Origin: Antedon mediterranea
Lineage: Eukaryota; Echinodermata; Crinoidea; Comatulida; Antedonidae
Direction of reading: 5' to 3'
DNA: 64,000 nt
NCBI RefSeq assembly: GCF_964355755.1
Contig: NC_092677.1
Span: forward strand, 27,932,101-27,996,100
A program made the translations under genes and the position numbers. Below the pieces are notes generated by a model. That model ran no database searches and was not told where the DNA came from. It saw nothing but the letters and a program-made list of their open reading frames with translations. This document shows, piece by piece, positions 14,601 through 27,111 of this stretch. Numbering within the stretch: the first letter of the stretch is position 1; the number at the start of each line of letters is the position of its first letter.

Positions 14601-17600
14601 TTAGGATGATCTATTGTGTTCTGATTGGTCAAATTACTTACGGTGGTGCATTGCATCCAAGTGGGGACCAAGCTTTAAAATAAACATATATACATAAGAA
14701 AATATAAATATAAGTATTTTCAGCTACTTACCTTATTTTCTTCTGATGCATCAGTACTGATAGAAAGAGAAGAGGTTGCAGATGATGATTTTAAAGAAAC
14801 TTTGACATCACCACCCTCAAGACCAGACACACCAGAAGGATGGATAAATCCACTGAACACAGCCTTCCCTGTTGTTATGGCATTTGGTACATCTTGATTT
14901 AACTGGAAGCCTACACTAGTACTGGATAGGATAGAAACCTACCAACAAGAATAATAGTAAATCTTATACTGTGCCCATCATTTTTTCAATCAATTCTCAT
15001 TATAAATCTTACATTTAGTAACAACAGCCAAGATCTTCCATATTCACACAGCCACTGTCACTCATCAAGAGGGCCCCTTGATTGTCAGTATACGCTGTTT
15101 AGGGTCACCCTCTATAAATAAGGTGTAATAAAACTATAACGATGGAGTTGCCATTCACACAGCCACTGTCACTCATCAAGAGGGCCCCTTGATTGTCAGT
15201 ATACGCTGTTTAGGGTCACCCTCTATAAATAAGGTGTAATAAAACTATAACGATGGAGTTGCCATTCACACAGCCACTGTCACTCATCAAGAGGGCCCCT
15301 TGATTGTCAGCATACACTGTTTAGGGTCACCCTCTATAAATAAGGTGTAATAAAACTATAACGATGGAGTTGCCATTCTTTGATTTGATACCAAACCACA
15401 ACTTCATTTCTATTCATCACATCATAAGCATCATCATAATCAAAACGTCAGCCAGTAGAACTGTCACACTACTGTATGAATGTTTTATATTGAATAGATA
15501 CAAAGTAATTGCATCATTTAAACTCTTAAGTTACCTTGTCTGGATGACTTTCATTAACTGGATATCTGAACTCTTTCCAAGTAATTCCAGGTGGTTTATC
15601 CAGGTGTCTGCACTGGTCAAATAAATTCAGTAGTGACCCTGGTGACTCCCACCATGGTGTTGGCGTCTCACTATAATTTTCATCACACCGCCCAGAGGTT
15701 TCTAACAAAATAAAATGTTTAGATTGTCTCATTTAAAAAGAAAAAAAATATCACATTCACTATAATAATATATATACAATATTTTTGTACCTAAATAATT
15801 GTTAAATTTAATTTTAAAGTTTTTCAAAATGTATTCTATAAGAAAAGAAAAAAGACTAACCATTGATAAATTGGCAAGCTCTTTCAAGGACACACCAGCC
15901 GCAAGCCCTTCCGTGTGAACTTTGACCCCATATCGTACAACTCTCGCATAAAGTCAACTTTGGGCAAATGCCAGCACATGTTTCTTGAAAATTTATACAA
16001 TTCTAAAGAAAAAAATTATGTATTAAAAAGATAATATAATGTTACTCAAAGTGAAACATGTACAGCACTACGGTGTCTATTTAGGTTAATCATCCATTTA
16101 AGTGATTTGTCAAAAAAAAACACCAAAACTTACCGTTTTATCAGTTTTGTCAATGCATAATTGATCAGTTACACACCAACCACATTCAGGATCAACTAAA
16201 CATGTTTCTTGTCTGAAATTAGAAGTATGTTTATTAATATCTTTCCTTTCAACATGATTTTGCAAATAAAGTTTGACAAAAAAAGTGTGATATGCCCAAA
16301 TACGGTAGTGATATGACATCATCATGTCCATATATGGGCACATCACAACTTAAAGTTTGATAGTGTAGACAGAGCTTTAAAGTTAGTGATTTACATCCTA
16401 CATCCTTTATGGTATGGGAGTGTTTGCTTACGTTTCATGTCTATAGCACTGTGACATGTTACTTGTAACAGAGCCAGGCATTTTGATTGCAATCAAGTCT
16501 TTGAGAACTGTTCCTCTGTAGCCACCAGTAACTAGCAACACATTATCACGCACTGCTGCAATGTGGCCAAATCGACCTGATTCCACCGGAAATGGATTCT
16601 CTATGAATGGAAGAAATGGCAATGGTAATAATTCTATTGTACAATACAACATATATCGTATTTATTTGAGGGGTTTTTTGGGTGTAATACAGTAACATGT
16701 ATAATCAAATAAATATGAAAAACAAATAGAAATGTGTTGTAATACAATATTGTGTATGCATGTGCCAGGGGCGTTTATGCGAGCAATAAATAAAGGCCCT
16801 AGGGCGTTTATTCACTATTATGGTGGAGGGGGAGGGGGGGAGGGTTATTCGGAAGCATTTATTCAAAGTGCAGCGTTTATACGAATAAATATGGAAATGC
16901 ACTTTCAAAATCAAGTTTCAGTTCTATCTGTTTGTTTCGGATTTCGAATTTTGACATTGGTGGCGTAAATATTTATTGTTGAACACAGAATTGTCAGCAA
17001 GATACAACGCTTACTATCTAATAGTAGATACTGGAATTTTCTTATTTCTGACAGTGATACGTGGGAGTACTACGTACGTTGTGATACGTGGGAGTACTAC
17101 GTACGTTATTATAACCTTTAAGTTGTGTTAATGTTCTAGACTTGGATATTAAAATTATTTGTTAGGCTATTTAGTTCAGTTTTTCGATCGGCTAATTGGC
17201 CATAAGCCTGACTAGCCCGCGTGTAGTACTAGTAGTAGTTTGACTGTATGTATCTGCTATGCTGTTTTGCGGGGTTGTTTGCACACGCAGCTGTGCTGCC
17301 TTGTGCGTGTTTTCATTGAGTTTATTTGTGTTTCAGACTTTACCGAAGAATAAAGAACGGTTAAAGGAACTACCACGAGTTTGTGTATCATTGTCCGGAC
17401 TACTGTTCATGACAACAATTCTGATTTTAAAATTACCTGGTAGAAAGTCTTGTAGAATGTCATTCCATGCCACCCACTGGTAGCAACCGAGGTGGAACAA
17501 TAATATCTCATTGGAAAAACAAATCTCAGCCTCTGTTACGCTTGAATTCACTGCAACATGATCATGCACATAACCACCTGAAATATATGCAAATAAATAT

Positions 17601-20600
17601 GCAAATATCTATTCTGAAAGATGGATCTACAGTACTTCCAAACTAGTCTCTTTAACAAATATTGGTCAATTGTTGCACATTATATTTTTTAATTGTAGTT
17701 TTATAAATACTTTTTTAAACTACTATACTGTATTTGACCAACAATGTAAATTCAATTAGTGAGAACAGTTGAATCGTAACTTACCATAAACCACCATAAA
17801 ATTTCCAATGACATTAGCGGAGTGGAAGGCCCTTTCTCGTGGTTTGTCAGCATCATCTATGTCCAACTTGTACCAGTACAACTTGTCCAGATGAAATAAA
17901 TAAATATCATTGCTTTTGGTGCTTGCCCTAGAAAACAAAATCATAATAAAATGTCATTAAATCTACATTATTGCACTATTTTTAATTATAATTTCATAAT
18001 TAATCCATTTTATTAAAAAAGTATAAATTCATTTACCTCGCTGTAGTTTTGTGAAGCCCTCCAAATACAATAAGAGAATTAGATTCAGCATCAAACACGC
18101 AGGTGTGACCAGTGACCCCTACTTCATGTCCTCCTCTTGGAATGACCTCCTGCCAGCCAGATCGACCCGTTAGATCATAGGTGAACATTTTATTTAAGGA
18201 ATAAAATGTTGAAGTGACTCCTGTGAAAAACAATACAAGCAATTGAAAACAAAACAAGTCCATGCATATTAGGGTTGTTTTCAATGGTTTAAGTTTTTGG
18301 AAATTCATTGATATGTTTTGGCGAGATTTCTTTGATAGTTAATTTATTATTATTATTATTATTATATTTAAAACACTAACCTCCAAATATATACAGAGTA
18401 GTGTTATAGACAAGTACTGCCGAGTGGTCTGTAGTCAGTGAAGGAGCTGGTGATTGTGTTGCATCATCTAGAAGTGTCCATTGTTGTGATGTAATGTTAA
18501 ATTGCCACAGGTCATTTAGTAGGCTACCGTTATCTAATGATCCTCCAAATACAATTACCGTATCTTGGTATACAGTCATTGTATGACCATATCTTGCAGC
18601 CTGAAAGAAAAAATTAATATATACTTTGCATGGCCTCAGGGAAGAACAACTCTGTGCTGATTTGGACCCCTGACGATGAATAAGTTTATCTTAACTTTTA
18701 ATACCGGATACCTCTGCATTATGTATGGCTACTTACTGGTTGAATGGAATCACTTTGAAATGGAACCGTTTGCCATTTATTGCTTGTAAAGTTATAATAA
18801 TCCATGCTAACTAAAGTTGTATACAAATTAAAACCTGAAAACCAAGTGAAAAGAGTAAAAACATAAAAATGACAAAATAATTTATTGTATCTGGGGATAT
18901 CTTGTATATAAAATATTATTAACAATCAAAACATACAGGAAAAAATTATTGTGTTGCTATTGTGAATAATTTATGTATTTTTACTGGAATTAGTGATGCA
19001 TGATTTTTGTCAGTTTACAAATAAATAAAAAAAAACAACAAAATTCTTACCTCCAAAAACCCAGAGAGAGTTACTTTTTTCATGAAACTGTCCAGCATGG
19101 CCCGTTCGACCTTTAAACTCATAATCAAACGAAGAACAGAGTGTGTAGTAACCAGCTAAGTTGTCATTACTTGATAAATTTAGACTGCAGTCCTCTCCTA
19201 CATATCCCTCATTACATTCACATATCTTAATAACAAAACAAGAAAAATCTATTATTCTCTCTGGGAATGTGTAAATAATTGATTTAAATTCACTGTGTTA
19301 AACTACATGCATTGTATCTACCCTAGTCTAGGTTCTAGACTGAAATTAGTAAAAAGATAATATTTTGGCACAAATGGCATTTCATATGTACCGTATAATA
19401 AATGAGCTCGTATTTTCAGACACAAATCGAAACACTGACTGGTGAACTAACATAAAAAAGACATAAACGTAGACTTTGGGCACGTTTATATCTACCCCAC
19501 AGGGTGTTTTCAGTGGCATATAAACACTGAGCCTTTAATATGATGTGTAACTTTAATGTCAAATGTTCTTTATGTTATCAATGAACTCATGGCTTACAAT
19601 GACATTCAAATAATTTGGTTGTGTTCTCACAAATACTAGAGTTAATCTAGCATAGAATGTACAGTATAATATCCTCCTTCTCCAAATCATAATTCTGATA
19701 TAACTTTGATCTTGTTAGCCCTGATACACAGTAATTGATACCACATACATAACAGATCAAGTTAAACCAACCAAAGAACTCTACTCTAATAATAGAGAAA
19801 AGATTGTAAACATTGCTTTATTACATGCTTTAAAATACTATTTGTTTTACCTAAAAAGTATCAATGACAATGTAAATACAGTGAGCACACACAATAATTG
19901 ATCTGTCATGTTAATTAACTAATATTCCTATAAACCCAACATCCCTACTCAAACATTGATCAATGCTAGTGCTCACAAGATCTGAATTTAAAATCAATTG
20001 TGTAAACAATTACTACAGTACATTTAAGTTTGAAATAGAGAGGATTATTCAATCAATCGTTTCATTTTAAAGTGCCATTCGATCATCAGCGATCATTGCT
20101 CATGGTGCAGTCAAAAAGAAAAATCAGAACAAATGAGTTTTTAGAAGTGACTTAAACTGTTCAAGGATGTCACATTTTTAATATAAAAAGGCAGATTGTT
20201 TCAGAGCCTCTACAGTTAGGTCCAACATTACTGAAAGTCTGACATTCACATAATGTACTGTACTTCAGAAACCAACAAAGTGTCCATTGAATAGGGGTTG
20301 TCGGCAGTAGTGATAAAACATTATATCTCTCTTTCGTTTTATGGGAAAGTGGATCCCTTAATAGGGGTGTCCCCTGAATAGGAGTTGGTCGTAGTACTAA
20401 AACATATTTCCCGTTGTTCGTTTCACAGGAAAGTATTCCCTTCATAGGTGTCTAAAAGTTGGTTGCACTTTCAATATTTGTTTACATAGAGGCACAAAAT
20501 TACATGTATGTTTTTGTATCAAGCACAGTAGACTACACTTTAATTAATAAAACATAATAATAACACTGCACAACTGTCCTTGGATATCAATGCTTGTCAT

Positions 20601-23600
20601 GACAACCAACAAATCAATTTTAATGCTTAAAATAAATTAAGCAATAACTTAGCAACGAACAACAAAAGAATTAGAAGCAAATCAAGTGTAACAATTTATT
20701 ACTTTCGTATGAAGAGAGAAACGCACAATAACAATAGATTAAGTGAAGGGAAAATGCATGAAAACGGAAGCAAAATAAAACACAATAACATTTTTACAGT
20801 TACTTAGACCTCCTAGTGTACTGTAATTTTCAAAGTTGCTGTTTTCATAATATTTCTTTGTTTTTTTATCTAAATTAGTAGTGATTATTACAGTATAAAT
20901 AAAATAGGGCAATTTGATTTCAATTTATAGAATTGAATGGAATACATATTTTATTTGACAAATTTTTGTTTGTTTACAAGATGTGTTGTTCTTGCAATTT
21001 CTACAGCTGTTATTGTATATAGGCCTAGATGCTTCTTAGTATTGTAGGTACAGTAGTATGTCACTTTTTTTCTTACTGAAGGTCACCATAAAATCAACTC
21101 ATGATGACAGGGTTACCTCATGCGATGAAATAAATAAATTATTAATAAATGTATGGAATGGTGTCCAACTTGTTAACAAGTTTTTAAGAATAATATTATT
21201 TCCACCTTGAACTCAATTAATCTGTGGTTTTAAAAGAAATCTTTTTTGTTATTGTTAATATTCTATTGATGCCTTCAAAGCCACTTTACCTGTTTATTGA
21301 AGTGGTTGTTTGTGAATCATAATTTTCTTTGTTAAAGTTAACAGATTCAACAAAAAACATACTGTTACCTGATATCTCATTAGAAAAAGGCTTCAAAAGA
21401 AATTATAGAGTGTTTAATAAGTAGACATGCTACAAAAGAACATGTCTGAGTGAAAAGCTCCAACGCTATAAAAGTTCTGAATAATATCAAATAATGCTAT
21501 TAATAACATTTTTTCTGGTCCCGAATATACTGTATCATATCATTTCCCCATTGAACTAATAATTTGTTTGGTCTGTTGACTTACACTCAGTAAAGGTTTA
21601 AACAGTATACCGTATAGTATGTTATTTAAACTTGTTGATTAATGTTGAAAGGGTGTTAGTAATAGTAGTAATACCACAAAATGTTATGTCAATATAAACT
21701 TACATTACTGGTGAAATCACAGTGTCCATTTGGAGCATTACATGAATTCGGACATTGTACCTGTTGGCACCACTCCCCCGTGTGTCCATTGTCACATACG
21801 CACACGTTATTCACGCATGTACCTTGATTCGAGCAATCCATTACGCAATCTTGAATGCGATAATTAGCTTGGAAGCCTCGCAATATATAATTGGTATCAC
21901 TGTACAGTATCACTAACATCTAAAATTAGATTACAATGTAGATAATGATTAGAATAAATATTTAATAAGGAAGGAATGATTACATACTGAATGTACCTGT
22001 TACCATTAATATTGTACTACCTGTATAGGCAGTTACAGTATCATTAATATTGTACTACCTGTATAGGCAGTTACAGTATCATTAATATTGTACTACTGTA
22101 CCTGTATAGGCAGTTACAGTATCATTAATATTGTACTACCTGTATAGGCAGTTACAGTATCATTAATATTGTACTACTGTACCTGTATAGGCAGTTACAG
22201 TATCATTAATATTGTACTACTGTACCTGTATAGGCAGTTACAGTATCATTAATATTGTACTACTGTACCTGTATAGGCAGTTACAGTATCATTAATATTG
22301 TACTACCTGTATAGGCAGTTACAGTATCATTAATATTGTACTACCTGTATAGGCAGTTACAGTATCATTAATATTGTACTACCTGTATAGGCAGTTACAG
22401 TATCATTAATATTGTACTACCTGTATAGGCAGTTACAGTATCATTAATATTGTACTACTGTACCTGTATAGGCAGTTACAGTATCATTAATATTGTACTA
22501 CCTGTATAGGCAGTTACAGTATCATTAATATTGTACTACCTGTATAGGCAGTTACAGTATCATTAATATTGTACTACTGTACCTGTATAGGCAGTTACAG
22601 TATCATTAATATTGTACTACCTGTATAGGCAGTTACAGTATCATTAATATTGAACTACTGTACCTGTATAGGCAGTTACAGTATCATTAATATTGTACTA
22701 CCTGTATAGGCAGTTACAGTATCATTAATATTGTACTACTGTACCTGTATAGGCAGTTACCTTACAGTATCATTAATATTGTACTACTGTACCTGTATAG
22801 GCAGTTACAGTATCATTAATATTGTACTACCTGTATAGGCAGTTACAGTATCATTAATATTGTACTACCTGTATAGGCAGTTACAGTATCATTAATATTG
22901 TACTACTGTACCTGTATAGGCAGTTACAGTATCATTAATATTGTACTCAGGGAACATTTTCGCCAGTGTAGCATAGCAAAAAGCTATACAAAACAACCTT
23001 ATTGCTACACATTTTGAAAATTGTGTAGCAAAAAATACTATACAAAACTATGTTTCTCGACTTAAAAATCAGTTTAATTAGCAATATTGCTAAACAAAAT
23101 TTTTAAATGAAAATTTTCCCTGGTACTACCTGTATAGGCAGTTACAGTATCATTAATATTGAACTACTGTACCTGTATAGGCAGTTACAGTATCATTAAT
23201 ATTGTACTACCTGTATAGGCAGTTACAGTATCATTAATATTGTACTACTGTACCTGTATAGGCAGTTACAGTATCATTAATATTGTACTACCTGTATAGG
23301 CAGTTACAGTATCATTAATATTGTACTACTGTACCTGTATAGGCAGTTACAGTATCATTAATATTGTACTACCTGTATAGGCAGTTACAGTATCATTAAT
23401 ATTGTACTACCTGTATAGGCAGTTACAGTATCATTAATATTGTACTACCTGTATAGGCAGTTACAGTATCATTAATATTGAACTATAGGCTAATTGAAAT
23501 AAAAAACACTGTAAATTAACAGGATCGTTGAGAAATTTTGTCCGTCCTTCAGAATACTGTACCTTCCTTTACACTCATTGTAAAATAATATTTTTAGTAT

Positions 23601-24633
23601 CATCACCGAATGGCTTAGCATACTGTATGTTCTACTTTATTATTTCCATTTATTATTAAACATTAACAAAAAAGGAAATAAATGTTATTAAAACAAATAA
23701 TTATACTGTATCTACAAATTGTAATAGTAATACTACATTGATAATCAACTGAATGCAATATGACGGTACTGATACCGATAGCCAACTGGTCAAATTGTAC
23801 CGTACCTTGCCCGAGCGAGCCACAACAACATCAGAAATATAGTTGCCACTCAAACTTGCAATGAGTGGACTTGAATGTGAATCGCCATCAAAAACAAAGA
23901 TAAAATCATAACTGCACTCTGTTTCAAAACTACTAAATTCAAGAACAATCTTGCTGTTGTTAGTAGGAGCTGTAAAAAGAAAGCAAGTCATGTCATTACA
24001 TTATTATCTACACTTTATAGGCCTACAGTACTCGCACATAACATGACGCTATACTGTAACAATTTTCATGTATTGACATCTATTATTACTCAAATAAATA
24101 TGTCACAGTAAAATCATTGCAAAAACTTAGGATTAACTCTTTATACAATACTTTTATTGTCAGTTTAGATGGTAGGCCTAGCTAGGTCTACGCGAAATAT
24201 ATGGTTATATAATTTTTTCTTTGGTGCGTTAGATATTGGTTCACTTTGTGCGGTCTTTAAATTCAAATTGTATTATGTTTTAATTATGATTGGTAAAAAA
24301 TAAATGTTAGCAAACAGATTAGCCTACTGTACCTTGTATAAGCCATTCACATTGATGGTTGCTGGAATAGCTTCCAAATCCATCTGAAATATCACCCTCA
24401 GAAGATGTTAAAATACTTCTACCAAAAACACCACATTTCGCTTCAACCATCAAAAAATGACTGTTTATTATCAAAAATACAAAACATATTAAAATTAGTT
24501 TCTGAAAGTTTGAAAAATGTAACCTTCGATTTTTCCAGATTTCTGTCCGAATTTCGAGAGAACATCCACCAGTTGAGAACGGCCTTTGGAATGAATATGT
24601 TGACATAGTTAAAGGAATAATTTTCTGAACCAT
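2611..24633 (-). CDS. MEGF8: Multiple EGF-like domains protein 8 (attractin family), 39 exons
   Basis: Large single-pass membrane protein; in vertebrates it works with the E3 ligase MGRN1 to lower surface Smoothened and damp Hedgehog signalling. Exons, 5' to 3': 24633-24333, 23969-23806, 21919-21704, 19225-19051, 18834-18737, 18600-18381, 18220-18037, 17927-17785, 17577-17437, 16600-16432, 16212-16134, 16002-15861, 15701-15535, 14938-14732, 14493-13706, 13517-13269, 12983-12826, 12720-12510, 12264-12045, 11879-11747, 11456-11233, 10983-10745, 10554-10365, 10271-10109, 9965-9802, 9409-9265, 8980-8734, 8482-8347, 7885-7684, 7444-7224, 6888-6630, 6315-6147, 5872-5677, 5376-5212, 4839-4712, 4510-4384, 4090-3988, 3783-3035, 2886-2611. 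They sum to 8268 nt, in frame, 2755 residues (human about 2845). Order: signal peptide (~43-62), CUB, EGFs, kelch set 1 (~255-600), PSI cluster, EGF and laminin-EGF, CUB 2 (~1271-1390), EGF, kelch set 2 (~1490-1800), PSIs, EGF, laminin-EGFs, TM (~2578-2602), 153-residue tail with MASRPFG. Two CUB and two kelch sets exclude attractin. The first ATG gives a long n-region before the signal peptide; M10 is an alternative start. Confidence 0.95.
3140..3160 (-). other. MASRPFG cytoplasmic motif of MEGF8
   Basis: Seven codons read MASRPFG, about 25 residues after the transmembrane segment. Attractin, ATRNL1 and MEGF8 share a MASRPF-type tail motif; in mouse MEGF8 it recruits the RING ligase MGRN1. 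Its conservation argues that ligase recruitment is kept in this animal. Confidence 0.8.
4146..4335 (+). mobile_element. tRNA-derived SINE, copy 1
   Basis: Lies in the MEGF8 intron between exons 36 and 37. A tRNA-like head has an A-box-like TAGCTTGGTGG and a B-box-like GGTTCAATCC about 45 bases later. The body ends in a segment with GAGACTTAGTTTATAAGCAC. A second copy at 26160-26350 shares head and body. Confidence 0.7.
5408..5600. mobile_element. MITE-1 copy A
   Basis: MEGF8 intron. Left end CTCGTCTACACTATCATACT, right end TAGTGTAGACAGAGCTT. The interior carries two copies of a GTGATGTGCTCATATATGGA-like unit and three of a CACTACCATATTTGGGCATA-like unit. Confidence 0.8.
7004..7134. mobile_element. 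MITE-1 copy B (left end lost)
   Basis: MEGF8 intron. It has the CAAATATGGTAGCGATATG unit, the ATGTCTATATATGGGCACAT core and the TAGTGTAGACAG right end. The left TIR is missing or too diverged to see. Confidence 0.65.
7531..7652. mobile_element. MITE-1 copy C
   Basis: MEGF8 intron. Short form: TTCTGTCTACACTATCAAAC on the left, GTCAAACTAGTTTGATAGCT on the right, and one internal TCACTACCCTAATTAGGGCA unit. Confidence 0.75.
8001..8149. mobile_element. MITE-1 copy D
   Basis: MEGF8 intron. Left end GGCTCTACTACACTTTCAAA, right end TTTGATAGTGTAAACAGAGC, with two internal CACTACCA-type units. Confidence 0.75.
9496..9599. mobile_element. hAT-type MITE fragment
   Basis: MEGF8 intron. CCGGATCCAGGGCC on the left faces GGGCCCTCTGGATCCGCCAC on the right. 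The right end, read in reverse, is CAGTGGCGGATCCAGAGGG, a classic hAT-superfamily terminus. A related element lies at 59273-59468. Confidence 0.55.
11547..11712. mobile_element. MITE-1 copy E
   Basis: MEGF8 intron. GCTCTGTCTACACTATCAAA and GTGTAGACAGGGC ends, with three tandem CAAATATGGTAGTGATATG-type units. Its orientation is opposite to copy A. Confidence 0.8.
14537..14676. mobile_element. MITE-2 copy 2
   Basis: MEGF8 intron. This is the best preserved copy: AAGCTTGGTTCCCACTTGGA inverted to CCAAGTGGGGACCAAGCTT, with inner arms TGAGTTGACCAATCACAAGT and CTGATTGGTCAAATTACTTA. Confidence 0.85.
15042..15377. repeat. 111-bp tandem repeat, three copies
   Basis: Three nearly identical 111-bp units (starting near 15043, 15154 and 15265), each containing CACTCATCAAGAGGGCCCCT and CTCTATAAATAAGGTGTAAT, lie in the MEGF8 intron between exons 13 and 14. 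They differ by only a few bases, so the expansion is recent. No coding role is seen. Confidence 0.95.
16268..16379. mobile_element. MITE-1 copy F
   Basis: MEGF8 intron. The right end TTTGATAGTGTAGACAGAGC is intact and the left end is shortened to AAGTTTGACAAAAAAAGTGT. One internal unit remains. Confidence 0.75.
17054..17107. repeat. 27-bp tandem duplication
   Basis: Two exact copies of a 27-bp unit with the self-complementary core TACGTA, in the MEGF8 intron between exons 9 and 10. No function is visible. Confidence 0.85.
19226..21703. other. 2.5 kb MEGF8 intron 3 with one dispersed repeat
   Basis: No exon or RNA gene was recognised. At about 20276-20452 two tandem segments contain CCTGAATAGGAGTTGGTCG-like sequence; a relative lies at 33110-33258. 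The rest is AT-rich and plain. Confidence 0.6.
20276..20452. repeat. Dispersed repeat, two tandem half-copies
   Basis: Two adjacent segments, each running from a TAGGGG.GT word through GTAGT.A.AAAACAT to TTCGTTT...GGAAAGT. The shared words CTGAATAG.GGTTGG and TTTCA..GGA also occur at 33110-33258, so this is an interspersed family of unknown class. Confidence 0.5.
21992..22947. repeat. Minisatellite block 1 (38/43-bp units)
   Basis: About 23 units of CCTGTATAGGCAGTTACAGT + ATCATTAATATTGTACTA (38 bp). About half the units carry an extra CTGTA, giving 43 bp. The block lies in the MEGF8 intron between exons 2 and 3. The two unit lengths alternate irregularly, which suggests higher-order shuffling. 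Confidence 0.95.
22948..23122. mobile_element. 175-bp MITE inserted in the minisatellite
   Basis: The insert begins CAGGGAACATTTTCGCC and ends GAAAATTTTCCCTG, terminal inverted repeats matching at 13 of 14 positions. It is flanked by GTACT on both sides (22943-22947 and 23123-23127), and removing one copy restores the minisatellite unit exactly. The interior has GTGTAGC/GCTACAC inverted words. It has no coding capacity. The CAGGG ends resemble hAT, but the visible duplication is 5 bp rather than 8. Confidence 0.85.
23123..23486. repeat. Minisatellite block 2
   Basis: About nine further 38/43-bp units, continuous with block 1 apart from the MITE insertion. Confidence 0.95.
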
Positions 24634-27111
24634 TTTGATTTAGTTATTCGTTTGTGCTAGCCTTCATGCTAGGCCCTGCTACATAAACATGAGTAAGCCG
24701 AATACTGTTGTGCAAGCCGAGAATTCCTATACTCTGCCCTGGCGAAGTTCACTCAAACTAAACAAAGACGTACCGCCACCGCAGAGATGGTTCCACAAGA
24801 GAAGGAGGAAGCCTGTTCATCATTTGAAGTAACATTTTAACAATTCATCGATGTTTATTGACATGACAAATATAATAAATATACGAAGAAGACATCATAA
24901 AACACATTAAATCCAGTATATTTATGTAAATCCAGGTAAAACTCAATGAAATAACCTTGTTATTGTCCTGCTTTGCCTGGCTGGCTGACAGCAGTCTGCG
25001 GAAGCGACCGTAGTTACCTCTGACAAGCAACTTTGTAAAACTTCAAAGGACGCCCTCAAGGTATTCCGCTTGTCACTCAAACCCCAAAAACCTAACATTA
25101 TTTTTTAAAATAAAAAAGTTTAGGCCTAGTAGGCCTACTGTAGGCCTATTCTTTTACATTCATGTTTTATGAACAATAAAATGGATGAAAATTATTTCTC
25201 AAATAAAAACAAAATACAGTTAACATTTTCTAAAATAATAAATAAAAAATGAGAAAATGGGTACCCCACTGGAAGCTAAGCTTTAAAATGTGGGGTCCGA
25301 GTGGTGATACGTAAAATAACTAAAGTACTATTATAGACTGGGGCACGATGATTAGATGATACAGATAAAACTAAAAGTAATATATGATGTAACGTATGAC
25401 GTCATAGTGGTCCGATAGACACTTAACTTCATCTCCGATTACCTCACAAACCCAATGAGGTGTACAATGTACACATGTCTTGCATAAAACAACAAAAGTC
25501 TCACCCCAAAATAAAACAGCTTAGTCACGTTAATAATCATGAATCATTATGATAATATTTCTTGACATTTTTGCAAAAAACGATCAATAGTAATAGAATT
25601 GAGTTTATTGTCCATCCATTTTGCGGGGTTGATTTATCGATCGGAATTATCATACGTCGTCAGGTATGCAGTGTTGTATGTAGATTCAACTATATCAACA
25701 CTAATCGGTCACAATCAACTATTAACATTACAAACTCTGCAGGATTCAATTAAAACTGAGCTTAAGAGCAAATGTACATGTGAGTATTATATTGCGTTTT
25801 TTTTTCTTTGCCCGGGTGTCCACCAATCCTTTCTAAATTGGTTATTAAAACACCTTTTTAATTCTGATGGTTTGTTGTATCACACCATCATTTTCCTTTG
25901 CTTTGAAGTTTTCCCAAATCATGTTATCTTTGCAAAAGCCGCCGTTTTGATATTGGTAAAGGCGCTACAGAGACGATAATATTAATTAATAATCTTGATT
26001 TAATGTTCGCATTCTTTTTGATGATGGTGATATAATGCCTCTATACTTACTAAAACTAAAGAGACCAGGTCTTGCATACTTATACCAGGGAAGTGGCGTT
26101 ACTCACCACTGAGCGGCTTTCCCTGCTCGCGTAATTACAATGTCCCCAACAACAGTTCGCTGTAGCGGTGGTGGTTAACGTCCAGGGTTCAATCCTGACC
26201 TATACACTATAGGGGTTGCATGTGGGTTACACAACTCTTTAAACCCCACTCCCTATAAGCCTAAAATAAGACTTGGTTTATGAGCACGTTAAGGTATAAA
26301 ATAGTTTTTCCATCCTGTAATTGGTGAGATGCTCGTTGTTGGATGCGTATGAAATAAAATGTAAAAAAATTACGTCGATGGTCAAACATTTTTTTAATTT
26401 TGTGCACTATAATGATATTTGAAAAGCAAAATGTTGTGGTTGGTGGTACTTTTCTATTCATATGTCATACAGGTATAGGTTTACCGAAAAACTATAAAAA
26501 AAATTCTCGCGAACTTTTTTACAAATGAGGTTACGTGTTTTGTAAAGTTCAAAGCAGCTTAATATTTTCGATATACCCTTCCTAATTCAATTCTTAGTTC
26601 TGCTCTATAACGTCAGCTATACTATACTTGCACAAAACTCGATTGTGCCCAAGCAGTCTGCCAAAACCTTGATATTAACTAGGACTAAAATGAAAAAAAA
26701 TAATTGTAAAGATGCATTGTTTTGTAGATAATAATTATTATCAATATTCAAAGAAACAGTTTAATATCATCAATAAACTCAATGACCCGGAAAAACATTT
26801 TTTTTTATCTGAACAGTTGTACACGGGTTGTAATTCACCAGAATATTCGGACACGCACTGGTCACGTACGCTGCACCTCTATCCGTTCAACAATTGTATT
26901 ATTAATTATACAGGATTTAAATAATACAAAAACAAAGATATATTGAGGGAAATATTTATTCAGGATAAGCAATGTACGATTGGTTAACAAGTGGACACGA
27001 TTATAGTCAGTATTGATACTGGCAACAGCTTGTCAGTCCTGTCACATTGATATTGATATTGACACTTCTACATTCTACATAATATTTTTAGGAATTAATG
27101 TGACAAAAAAA
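24634..27111. other. Divergent intergenic DNA, MEGF8 to CYBA
   Basis: About 2.5 kb holding both promoters. No TATA box or strong motif stands out. The overlapping open frames at 25562-25979 have no recognisable product. A tRNA-derived SINE lies at 26160-26350. Confidence 0.6.
26160..26350 (+). mobile_element. tRNA-derived SINE, copy 2
   Basis: Shares GGTGGTTAA, the B-box-like GGGTTCAATCCTGA, and a body with AAGACTTGGTTTATGAGCAC with the copy at 4146-4335. Confidence 0.7.

Noticed and set aside
21992-23486. Regular direct repeats resembling a CRISPR array
   Set aside because: There are no unique spacers, the units are contiguous and the locus is a eukaryotic intron. It is a minisatellite.
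2611-24633. Attractin (ATRN) as the identity of the large minus-strand gene
   Set aside because: Attractin has one CUB and one kelch set and about 1430 residues. This gene has two of each and 2755 residues, which is the MEGF8 layout.
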